A stretch of 64,000 nucleotides of DNA, taken from assembly GCF_963678635.1 (NCBI RefSeq), contig NC_087067.1, positions 15,631,639 through 15,695,638 of the forward strand, written 5' to 3'. The first letter of the stretch is position 1, and each line of letters starts with the position of its first letter. The notes under the pieces were generated by a model. That model was not told the origin of the DNA and did no database searches. It worked only from the letters and a program-made list of their open reading frames with translations. Positions 1-10,474 of this stretch are shown here, in pieces. Both the position numbers and the translations under genes were made by a program. Source of the stretch: Symsagittifera roscoffensis. Its lineage: Eukaryota > Xenacoelomorpha > Acoela > Convolutidae.

Positions 1-671
1 TTTTGGTTCGAATCATGTTAAGAATCCGAAATATTGGCAAGGTCATTTCTAATCATAACTAACACAAATTAAGTAGCGCGAAATGGTTACCTCTAAAGGT
101 TCAAAATTTTCTTGCTTTTTCTTTGATGCTTACAGAAATCCCCTTTGAAGGAAGTTCTCTTTTCATTTTGTATTAAAGCGGGGTTAAGTTACAGAAGTAA
201 TTTTAAAATGAAGTGGTTTTAACTTGATAAGGCAACAAAGGGTAGGGAGAGAAATTGTATGGAGTTAGGTTGTTTAGAGTTTAAAAAAGGTGGGAACCCC
301 GTTTTCGTCTTATCAACTTCGATCGATTGAACTAATTTACAGCAATTTTTGGCACTGTTGCACAACTTGATATTCGGCACAGTTGCACTTCGGCACTATT
401 GTACTGGCCCAAAACTATATATTTTTGTACAAAAACTTTCAGAAAATATAAAACTAACCCCTCAAAAGACAATGATGCATCCAGCATCATTCAACAACGG
501 AAGTCATGAAGCCTCTACTAGAAAATATACTTCCAAAAAATTATAGACCAAATAATGACTTTTATAGAGCTGTCTATAAAAATACACCAAGGGCCAGCCT
601 GTTTGAAAGAAGCATTCAACTTCGTACCAGAAAAATAATCATTATGTTCATGCAGACCATTGAAAACTCAC
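1..671. other. noncoding left edge
   Basis: AT-rich DNA with no convincing coding frame. It lies downstream, on the minus strand, of the GTGAGT donor of the TPST-like exon at 672-994. It is therefore most simply the start of an intron whose next exon is outside the window. Confidence 0.5.
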
Positions 672-994
672 GGATAAAGCTTCAGTGATTTCCCTATAAT
701 TTCATGATGATGAAGCCAAGTCGTCTCCCAAGACAGACCAATAAAAGAAGCCACCTCTTTCAACACTTTCTCTGGGTCAGAAACCAGCTCCTCGTAAAAC
801 ACTTTAAGACAACCTGAAACTGGTGCAGATTTTGAAATATTATCGCACAGCTTCAATTGGTTCTCAACGTCTATATTCCAAGTACGAAATACAGACGAGA
901 AATTATGTCTGCGCACTTGTTCATCTTCGCCTGATCCGAACGCGCTGCGAAGAGCAACTGCTCGTCCGTCGCGAATAACCAACAGCAATTTCAC
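672..994 (-). CDS. tyrosylprotein sulfotransferase-like internal exon (partial gene)
   Basis: The translated exon begins VKLLLVIRDGRA and includes FRTWN, CLKVFYEELVSDPEKVL and LHHHEIIGK. TPST family proteins have LLMIRDGRA, a K-W-N block, a YEQLVLHPE block and LHHEEMIGK in the same order, and these line the PAPS-binding and catalytic cleft of this Golgi enzyme that sulfates tyrosines of secreted proteins. Boundaries are set by an acceptor (TTTCAG then GTGAAA; exon base 1 at 994) and a strong donor (GTGAGT from 671), giving 323 nt. Incoming phase is 0. The block that in TPSTs reads S-I-x-R-K-V-T-I-x-G is replaced by LRSAFGSGEDEQV, so this is a divergent paralogue or has lost constraint. The IRDGRA motif also occurs in the exon at 42711-42966, so the two cannot be successive exons of an ordinary TPST. 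The gene continues off the left edge; no matching upstream exon was found. Confidence 0.75.
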
Positions 995-2471
995 CTGAAA
1001 CGCACATACAGAAATAAGGCGCATTTAGAAGTATAAGTATTTTGATGCAAAGGAAGTTGTTTAAGGCCTAAAGAAATAACTTTTTTGTCGATTTTTTGCT
1101 GTAGGTATGCAAAAGCCTGACAAACATCTTGAAAGTATAAATTCATCGACAAAAGAATTACGATTTTCCAAAGCTAGTAATCTTTCAGAAGCAAGACAAT
1201 TTTTTCATCCAGAAAAACCCTCCCAAACCCCGCCTAGAAATTATTATGACCGAAATATTTAGACCATCTCTCGAAATAATGCTTTCCAGCTCGAATCTAA
1301 ACTGAAAATACTATAACTTGATATCAAAAAAATAAAATCTACGAACTTGCTTCAATATATCTTGAAACTTCTCAAAAAATCACCCTACATCACATTTTCT
1401 TTACATTTAGTGAAACGGTAGGTACAACAAATGATTTTCAAACTTCCATTGCAGTATCATTGAAAAAAAAAATTGACCAAAAAAATCTGCACAGACAAAA
1501 CGGAGCTTCACATCACGTGCGAAACAACACAAATTCAGCATTGCAAGCTAACAGACAGAAAATCAGACGCAAACCAGCAACAAGAATTTTTTTCTAAAAA
1601 ATTCAAAAACTACATCAACAAAAACGTTTCGAATGATATTTAATTACAGGAAACCATGCCAATAGACAAGTAACTTAGCAAAAACAGTTGGTAATTATAC
1701 AAATTACAGATTGACTATCAATTATAGTGAACACTGCTTACATAAAAAAAAATGCTTACGGGAAAATCGAAGAAAACCAAAGTCCGATCGGGACTTGAAC
1801 TCGAGACCTTGTTACGAAGGCGCGTGCTTTACCTCTAGACTTAGCGAGAAGGGGCTTGATATATGCAGAGGTTCTACAAATTTCTTGCAGATTTAAGAAA
1901 AGTCGTGCCAGATGGAAAAGTCTTAGTGCCTTTGCCTCGCATAAAAAAGCTTATCTTCCTAGCTATATGCTCCACTATAGTACCTTAAAAGGAATTGACT
2001 CCCTATAAAGAACAGTTAAGCAGATACTCATTTTATACCTTGTAGTCAACAAGATCAAAAAAAGCTGTCAGAAAAAAACTCAAAATCAATCATGGTAAAT
2101 TTACAAAGTAGTGAAGTTTCAGTTATAGGAAAACTGTTTAAATTGGAAAAAAACCCATTCTTTAAAAAGTAAACCAATAAAAACCCTACCAGATAAAAAT
2201 TGCGTTTAAAAAAACGGAAAATGAACCGACAGAAACTAGGACGAAAACCAGACACCTGAAAAAAACTGAGAAATGTTTTTGAAAAGATAATTACAACCTG
2301 AAACGAGCTTGAACTAATTACTAGCAAGTGATAATACTTTTAATTGAATTTTCAAGAAATTGAGCATGTCAGATGAAAAGTCCTCTAGAAGTGAAGATCT
2401 TGTGGACAAAAGTGTTTACGTGAAAAAAAAAGTCTAGTAACCGATTGCAATACCCTTGCATATTGCAAAGG
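995..2471. other. noncoding, repeat-bearing
   Basis: No supported gene. It holds a tRNA-like segment near 1.8 kb. Around 2412-2465 there is a copy of a recurrent motif (GTTTACGTGAAAAAAAAAG followed by a GATTGCAA element) that recurs elsewhere in the window. Short open frames here have AT-biased low-complexity translations. Confidence 0.5.
1775..1860 (-). repeat. tRNA-like segment (SINE head)
   Basis: On the minus strand a good B box (GAGTTCAAGTCC within GGTCTCGAGTTCAAGTCCCG) follows an A-box-like stretch (CGCTAAGTCTAGAGGTAAAGC) at tRNA-like spacing. The acceptor stem does not pair convincingly, so this is better read as a tRNA-derived SINE head than a working tRNA gene. Confidence 0.5.
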
Positions 2472-4183
2472 TAAATATCTACACGTAAATATATTATATT
2501 TTAACGGTTAAGCATTTGCAATTTTTTTTCTTAATAAAGATTCCGCCTTTGCAATGGGTGGATGGGATAAAGAAAAGAGATGATCTGGTTAATTATCCCC
2601 CCCCTATTTCGAAATTCAGAAATTAAACTTTGACTGCCACATTTTTAATAGCTGAAAACAGTTTTCAGAAAATGTAATTAATTAAAATTTTTTATGTAGG
2701 TATTATATAAATAGTGCGTAATAGAAATACGAACGCGCGAATATGAAAACCCAAATATATTTTGACATTTTTGAAAAGCATGCTTTATAAAGAAATGGTT
2801 GTCAAAAATAATACATGCATAGGGGGGATAGTTAACAAGGTCCAAAAGGGGGAAAATAGTTAACAAGATCCAAAGAGGTGCTAGGTAAATTAGACGACAG
2901 GACATTATGACGACGGTGCTAGTTTACTTGTTTGGTCCCGTGACAAAACTAGTTTAGATGATTGGTCCCGCCTATTTTCTAAAACGAAGAGCAAGCACGG
3001 GTTTTCAGCCTACGCCTTGGGATTGGCAAGCGGATTCTTAAATATCTACACGTAAATATATTATATTTTAACGGTTAAGCATTTGCAATTTTTTTTCTTA
3101 ATAAAGATTCCGCCTTTGCAATGGGTGGATGGGATACAGAAAAGAGATGATCTGGTTAATTATCCCCCCCTATTTCGAATTTCAGAAATTAAGCTTTGAC
3201 TGCCACATTTTTAATAGCTGAAAACAGTTTTCAGAAAATGTAATTAATTAAAATTTTTTATGTAGGTATTATATAAATAGTGCGTAATAGAAATACGAAC
3301 GCGCGAATATGAAAACCCAAATATATTTTGACATTTTTGAAAAGCATGCTTTATAAAGAAATGGTTGTCAAAAATAATACATGCATAGGGGGGATAGTTA
3401 ACAAGGTCCAAAAGGGGGAAAATAGTTAACAAGATCCAAAGAGGTGCTAGGTAAATTAGACGACAGGACATTATGACGATGGTGCTAGTTTACTTGTTTG
3501 GTCCCGTGACAAAACTAGTTTAGATGATTGGTCACGCCTATTTTCTAAAACGAAGAGCAAGCACGGGTTTTCAGCCTACGCCTTGGGATTGGCAAGCGGA
3601 TTCGTAAATATCTACACGTAAATATATTATATTTTAACGGTTAAGCATTTGCAATTTTTTTTTTCTTAATAAAGATTCCGCCTTTGCAATGGGTGGATGG
3701 GATACAGAAAAGAGATGATCTGGTTAATTATCCCCCCCCCCCCCCCCCTATTTCGAATTTCAGAAATTAAACTTTGACTGCCACATTTTTAATAGCTGAA
3801 AACAGTTTTCAGAAAATGTAATTAATTAAAATTTTTTATGTAGGTATTATATAAATAGTGCGTAATAGAAATACGAACGCGCGAATATGAAAACCCAAAT
3901 ATATTTTGACATTTTTGAAAAGCATGCTTTATAAAGAAATGGTTGTCAAAAATAATACATGCATAGGGGGGATAGTTAACAAGGTCCAAAAGGGGGAAAA
4001 TAGTTAACAAGATCCAAAGAGGTGCTAGGTAAATTAGACGACAGGACATTATGACGACGGTGCTAGTTTACTTGTTTGGTCCCGTGACAAAACTAGTTTA
4101 GATGATTGGTCCCGCCTATTTTCTAAAACGAAGAGCAAGCACGGGTTTTCAGCCTACGCCTTGGGATTGGCAAGCGGATTCGT
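2472..4183. repeat. three tandem copies of a ~567-bp repeat
   Basis: Three head-to-tail copies begin with TAAATATCTACACGTAAATA at about 2472, 3039 and 3605. Spacings are 567 and 566 bp, and the third copy is ~579 bp because a C run near 3733 is expanded. Copies differ at only a few bases, so the amplification is recent. An identical 75-residue minus-strand open frame in each copy (about 2678-2905, 3244-3471 and 3822-4049) has no recognised motif, and its conservation follows from the near identity of the DNA. Each unit ends in a GC-richer tail (CGAAGAGCAAGCACGGG to AAGCGGATTC) with a B-box-like stretch on the minus strand. Confidence 0.9.
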
Positions 4184-5549
4184 ACCCGCTAGACTAACAA
4201 GACCCGTTTCGACAGCAATATAGAAAAAAAGCTTACTGTGAGAATTAGCCACATAACGTACCTCGGTTTTTATTAGGGACCACAGCATTTTTGGGGGACC
4301 AATTAATTAAACTAGAACCATGACAACATGACTTAAAGACGACAGTGAATTCCCATAGCTCCCAATATTCAAAGCTCCCAACGCGACTGCTTTTTATTTT
4401 GGGACCTATGATACTGATTTTTCATTTTAACCCCTATGAATACGCAACAAGACGACAAATGAGCGCCAATAAAATTATAATGAACTGTTCGAATTTAAAC
4501 GGTTTTATATTTCTGAGAAAAAGAATCGGAGAATTGCGAGTAGCGTCGTCTTAAAATCCCATCAAAAACGGCTGTTGTCTTAATAGCAGTCGTCTTAATT
4601 ACCGGACACGAGTAAAAGAAACACAACATACGTTAAAAGATATTAGCTTGTCAGGAGTAGCTAGATTGAAGTGTGACAATGAAGAAACGAGATCGTAGTC
4701 TGTCCAGCATTTGATGCCACTCTGCAACAGCATCGTCCTTCTCAGAGCCCCGAAGGCAGACTGGATCACATCTCGGGTGTATCCGCCCATTTCCAGCCTT
4801 TTTGATTCTACTGGGCGTGCGGCGGCAAATTCATGCTTCCCCAGTAGCTACATAAAACACGGACAGCCGGTTACTGTGCAAGTAGCACAAAATGTTCCGA
4901 CCGAAGTCTTAAAAAATTACAACAAAAAAGTTCTTTTAAGTTGGCGTCGTTTTTTTTGGTGCGATTAAAGGAGCTGAACGAAAAACTTCGAGATTAGGCA
5001 TATATGACGGTCATAGTAGAATAAAACAATTGAAAAATAATTTCAGTAGAAAAATGACTAGAAAAACGAAAAAGCAAAAAAAAATTCATTTAAGTTTTTG
5101 ATTCCAAAAAGGCGCTAAAATACCCAAAAAACTAACGGTAATCGAGTAAAACTAAGTCTTAACGTTATAAATTGAGCGATTGCAAGCTTTTGAGCCATTA
5201 AAACAAGCGATTGTAAGCGTTGCTTTATTCGCTTGAATTAAGATGAAAAACCAAAAAAATTTCAACTGATTTTTCTCGACACTAGGAAACTTTTTTTGGA
5301 ATTTTTAATGTCGTTCGAATCACGACTGCAAAGGCTTTAATATGATATATCACTCTACTCTCTCCGATGATTAATTATGGAAGCTGATTCTGTGTGTACA
5401 ACAAAAAAGAGAAAAAAAAACTAAAACACCCGATTACAAAGTTCCTCCCTATTTTTCAAATGCTCGGAACAAGCATATCCGGTTGCTGTCCATTCAGAAC
5501 AGATTGTTTCAATTACGCTGTATTAAGAAAATAAAGTAAAGATTGTCTT
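4184..5549. other. mostly noncoding, with one GC-rich open stretch
   Basis: AT-rich DNA. The only stretch of unusual composition is 4599-4847, listed separately. Nothing else is supported. Confidence 0.45.
4599..4847 (-). other. candidate exon, unknown product
   Basis: A GC-richer island in AT-rich DNA is open on the minus strand from a possible acceptor (TTTTATGTAG at 4848-4857) to a stop at 4599. Its first part reads LLGKHEFAAARPVESKRLEM followed by GGYTRDVIQSAFGALRR, a protein-like composition unlike the low-complexity frames around it. No family is recognised and no clear donor or terminal context was found. It could be a nested exon, a transposase fragment or chance. Confidence 0.25.
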
Positions 5550-6185
5550 TTTTACACAGAGGCGAAGCTGTGCTTCGCAAACACTAGCCAGAACAAGTCA
5601 ATAAAGCAGCTTTATAAGGTGAAATAGGAAAAACAGAAACAAGCATCGATTCTTTAAATTTTGCTAGATATTGGCTTCGAACCTGAGAATTAGAGTTTCA
5701 CGCCCTGCCACGAATGCTTTACAATAAACAACCACTCACACACTTATTATATTGAAAATTATTACTTGCAAAATTGAGTCTATTTGTATTCGGTGCCACT
5801 TTTGATGCATCGCATCGGCAATTTATTAGCATATGAAGGTAACAAACTGACGGCATCCACACTAACTTTGCATGCAACAAATCGCAAAGCATAAAGCCAC
5901 ATTATGTATAAATTATGGATTTCAAAAAATTGAGAGATATTTTGAGTTAGAAAAATTCTGAAATCGAGTATTGTTGTTGTTTTAAACAAATAGCTTTTTC
6001 GGTTAATTTGATTAACTTAAAATGCATCAACTGTGCCAACTTTTTACTATTAGAATAACAAAACACATGCTATGAAAAAGCCGTCAAGGTGCCCCAAAAG
6101 TGCCAACATATTTGCGACATTGGTTAGGAAAAAAAGAATAGTCGTAGTATAATACTAAGCTCACTAAAGTTAGCTAGTGTAAGCA
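5550..6185. repeat. composite tRNA-containing repeat, copy 1
   Basis: This segment aligns by eye with 33600-34110, 35385-35705 and 52250-53010. Shared landmarks are GAGGCGAAGC..CTTCGCAAACAC at the left, a minus-strand tRNA-like stretch (here about 5677-5740, B box GGTTCGAAGCC), GCATAAAGCCACATTAT in the middle, and AAGGTGCCCCAAAAGTG plus TTTGCGAC..TTAGG at the right. The head and spread suggest a SINE-like or composite nonautonomous element. This copy preserves the empty site for the hAT insertion in the 52-kb copy (around 6025-6050). Confidence 0.65.
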
Positions 6186-7604
6186 TAGACAAACAATAGG
6201 ATTTAATTTAAACCAATAGGTCGGAATAACGACCAACAGGGCTTAAATTTGAGACCACCATTGACTCCCTACGAGCTTACCTTGAGGTGTCAAAACTGAC
6301 TAGAAAAAATATAAAAACTGACCCTACACCATGGTTGCTTCCCCTTCTTCGAGAAAACTCAGAACAAAAAAATACTGCTTGTATCGCCAAGTACCCTCAA
6401 TGCTTTGACTGGTACAATGAAAATTTCATGTGCTGCCTAAAAAGTTGCACTGGTATAGTCTTGAAACGTAAGCCAACCGAAAGTTTGAAAAACTGCCAGT
6501 AAGCTCAAAGCAACAGAAAAAAAAAAGGTTTTTAATGAGCCTTTCAAGATTTGATTTTATCCAAGAACAATAATTACCCTTGCGATAAGCAAAGGTATTG
6601 CAACCGCTTCCAGACTTTTTTCCCGTAAACAACTTTGTTCACAGGACTCTCCTCCTGGATCCGGGACTCACTCAAATACTTACTTTATTATAAATTTCAA
6701 TCAACCACCTGGTGCATGTTGCGCAGAGATAACACACATGGCTGAGACGGCAAAGGCTTTCGATTCGAATCTGGCCGGGACCTGTTTTTTTTCCAAACTT
6801 TTTTGTGCTTTAACGGACTATCGTCCGTCAGCTTATTTTTGTCAGCTTAATTCCAGTTTCCTAGCGCGCTTTTTTGTAGGTTCAGCTTTCTTCTAAGTTG
6901 CTTTAACACCCACGCTAGACGACAAAGCCCAAAAGTTGGACTCCAGACAGAATCTGTTTTTGCCAGCTGAAAATTTTTGGCTATTTAAGATTTTTGTCTG
7001 TTGGCTTATTTTTGCTGGCTTCGTTCCTACAGAACGACTTCTTTGAAAGTTCGACTTATTTCTAGCTTTTAGAAAGCTCCATGTAAAATTTCTAATGGTG
7101 CAGGAAATTAAAATCGCGATAGTTTTTCTTTGCAATTTTTATATCTTTTAAGACAAAACATTACCCGAAACAGTTTGGCCTATGTGTATCAACTTGAACC
7201 TCTTTTATTTTTAAGAATCTTTTATAATACACATTTCTATCATTAAAAACCAGCCCAACCTACGAAACCGAGGTCCATAAGCTTTTTATTATACCACTGG
7301 GAATTATACCGCTGGTTTAAAATCCATTGATGAAATTAGAACCCAATGTTGAAATTAAAGCGCTTTTCACGCCATTTGCGCTGAACTTTGGAGAGTTCAA
7401 ATTAATTAAACGGCGGCTAATAAGAAATCAAACCGCCTAAATACAAGATCGGCTTTTTGAAAAAACGGACCCAATATCAAAAAAACTACACTTCACTCAT
7501 CAGTACTTAATAATTGACTATCACTCACTTAAAAACTACTATAAATGTAATCAAAGGTTTCACTATGTTGTGCATGGACAGTCAGTTCCTATTTCAGTCC
7601 TTTT
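6186..7604. other. noncoding with a tRNA-like segment and a dispersed motif
   Basis: No gene is supported. A plus-strand tRNA-like segment lies at 6737-6786: A-box-like TGGCTGAGACGGCAAAGGC, then CGATTCGAATC resembling a B box. An inverted copy of the dispersed GATTGCAA/GTTGTTTAC motif lies near 6575-6640. Confidence 0.45.
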
Positions 7605-8599
7605 TCAATTTATACACGTCATGGTGTGGATCTGTCTAAGAAGCTTGACTTTACCATGTGCATGAACTGCAGATTGGGACAGTTGAGCTGTGAGTGTGAG
7701 TCCAAGAGAACTCTCATCAAATGAACACCGCTGCCCTTGAATCCAGTCAGCATAACTACAGTCTACACGAACATTACATCCGACCAGTGAAGCGAGAGTT
7801 TTTTCTACGACTGTTTCACAAAAATCAACAGGCAAAAAAATCAATAAAACTGAAAACAACTTTTGAAAAATAATTTCAGTCCCACTTTTTTCGAGCTATA
7901 CTGAATGCCACTTGTTGAGAATTTACCATTTTCACTATATTTTTAAAAGGTACTGATGCTAAATGCGTGATTTTACAATGTAAAGTATGTTCAAGTAAAA
8001 GCTGTTCAGAAGTGTCAATTAATTCCCCATGAAAAGTTTCGTTATTGACAAGATCAATTTTCAAAATTAAAATTAAGTAGTGGGGAAAGTTTTGTTATAC
8101 CTCATGCTATATTTTTTTCTAAACAAATCAGAAACTCGGCAGAGATATTTGCGAATTAGGACATGAAAACACGCGTCGCCTTCATAATTCGATAATCTTT
8201 TTTACTCATGCTTCTCTAGAAAAACGAAAATTTCACTGTCTTGGTATACTCATACTGATCCCCGAAAAAATCTCGATTCCAGCTTTCCTGTATTCAAATA
8301 GACTACTGTGCAGTTCAACTCGCATCACTGGTAGTTTGTCAGTAGATTTCGAAATGTTGTAACTTCTACGGAAGAAGTGAAACCAGCCCGAGTTTTGTTC
8401 AGACGCTGGCGCATTTCTACAGTTGTTATCAACGAACAAGTAATGCAGAAGTGTTAGTTGCAGTACCACCACTAAACACACGGGCGGCACACTCGTCCAA
8501 TCCAGCTTCAGAAATCTATTTCCATGATGAGCATTGTAACTTTTTGAACAAAAATTTTAACGACACCTGACTTGAATTTTATTCAACTTTGTTGATAAC
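7605..8599. other. region with suggestive but unsupported minus-strand frames
   Basis: Three short minus-strand open frames lie close together (7605-7859, 7876-8064, 8233-8490). The first two can be joined in phase through a 52-bp GT..AG interval, and a good donor (CACATG then GTAAAG) follows the first. However, the 7876-8064 frame has neither an ATG nor an AG acceptor before its upstream stop, and no family is recognised. It is left unassigned. Confidence 0.3.
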
Positions 8600-8830
8600 C
8601 AGGGGCGGATCTACAAATCTTTCTGGGGAGGGGGAGGGTGAGATTTGAGAACTTGGTCCCAACTTGTTTTTAGATTGACCAATATTCATTCCAGGACGAC
8701 CAAAATAACAAATCATACTCGCAGCCCCGAAATTGGTAAATATTGGCACCAAACCGCCTTTAGAAAAACTTCAGGGTCAAACACCTGAGGGGGAGGGGGA
8801 GCGGCATTCAACCCTTGTAAATACACACTG
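8600..8830 (+). mobile_element. hAT-type MITE, degenerate
   Basis: It starts CAGGGGCGGATCTAC and ends CACACTG, giving the CAG..CTG termini of the hAT family seen at 52481 and 38667. It is internally shorter (231 bp) and has G-rich tracts like the other copies. The flanks TTGATAAC and TTGATCAT agree over their first five bases only, so the 8-bp target duplication is decayed or the right boundary is slightly off. Confidence 0.5.
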
Positions 8831-10474
8831 TTGATCATAACATAAATTATATCAAAAACCTATCAAAATTAAGACAAAACAAAGGCAATTTTTCTTTACT
8901 AATTTGGCAATATTTATAACGAAAATTACTAGCAAGCGATAATTTGCTACTTTTGAACATAAATTGGCAATATTTATTTATTTATGAAAATTACTAGCAA
9001 GCGATAATTTGCTACTAATGAGCAACTTCATCATATGTGGTTGACAATGTCAAATCAAACTAATTCAAAATCGAAATTGTTAAATGCTCATCACTAGCCT
9101 AATCGGTCCACCTTTTCTAGACCCAAACATCTGCGATCGACTCGTCTCCCATTTTCCTAACGACTCCATAGACGATCCCAATGTATCTATAGCACTCAAT
9201 ACGACACAAACGTCAATGTCCAAATGTCCACCACAAAAATTGTGAGGATAATCACCTCCCGGAAACGCTTTTATCGGAGGTCAAAGCCCGACTAGCCAAA
9301 AAAGTACGCATAAGTCGCACATTGCGTTTAAACAAAGCAACCTGAAACATGAATTTCATTTCAATTGAGCTTTCATTATTTTTCAGCTGTCACAGACTTA
9401 GCAGTTCATTTAAACTATTTTTGGCAAAACTTTCACTTGTTGCACTATGGAAATTTTGAACGGAATGCGAAAGCTGACACTAAAAACAACGCATTAGTGC
9501 TAGGAGTTAAATTTAATTTCCTACTTCTTAAAGATAAAAATAATAAAAGCGAAATTATGCTACGTTTCCATCTTGTTCTTATAAAAAATGAGACTAATTA
9601 ATCATTAATTTATAATTTCTACAAACGCAGATTCAAAACAAATTAACTTAACATGGCAAGCAACTTCAACATTTTAAGCCTAGCTTTCAACTGAAAAAAA
9701 AACATCATATCAATATATCAATCGTATACGTCTACTGGAATGTTTGCCACCCCCTCAAACTTGACACCCTAATTATAGCTCTTAGGCTATTACTAAATTG
9801 TACCATAAAATATAATGGACCTTTTTGGTATCGAAATCGGTAGCTGGGCTGGCGATTGAAAACTGTGCTGCAAATATATCCAACAGAGGGGGGATTATTA
9901 CTGAAAAAAAAAAACGATTACACCTTCCGACCTCATGCGTATGAAAATTTTTCAGTTGGATTTCCGAATAAACACAACACAACAGATTGATCCGTAATAA
10001 AAATTGATCCGTATCAAATATAAAATGAGCACTTGGAATGAGATCTGGCGACAAAATAAATTAAATGGAAAAGATAGTACATCAAAACACAACACTCATC
10101 TATCAACGTCTTAAACATTCTCAAGCAGAAACAGAACAGAAGAATACTGGCATGTTTCAATACATTTTGCTCCCAGAGTTCTGGTTGGAAACTATCCTAC
10201 TTATTGTAAAAGCAGGAACCCAAACTCACAAATAAGCATTAACATGGGTTGGGTGATAAATCATTTATAATCCGTCTTAGTCGTGCGTCGAGATCGATGT
10301 TTAAAAAATGTCATAAAAATTCACCGAGAACGCGCGTTTCTCCAGAAAAGCCTATGAAAATTCGTCATTTTTTGCAAAATTACAGCGAATAAAGAAAACA
10401 AGTCAATTTTCAATTCCCAAAAAGTTCAATGCGAGTTTCAGTTATTACGATAAGATGCAAATATCTTGTTAGTC
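8831..10474. other. noncoding; short tandem duplication
   Basis: No gene is supported. About 8905-9025 holds two copies of a ~65-70-bp unit (TTGGCAATATTTAT, then GAAAATTACTAGCAAGCGAT and AATTTGCTACT). The rest is unremarkable AT-rich DNA. Confidence 0.5.

Noticed and set aside
2678-4049. Three identical 75-residue frames as a tandem gene family
   Set aside because: They are embedded in near-identical tandem DNA, so identity does not show coding constraint; no motif, splice or start context supports them.
7605-8064. Possible two-exon gene with an Sm-like look (NNETFHGELIDTSEQLLLE.. and VEKTLASLVGCNVRVDC..)
   Set aside because: The exons join in phase over 52 bp, but the first has no ATG and no AG acceptor before an upstream stop, and the resemblance to Sm/Gemin proteins is only a few residues.
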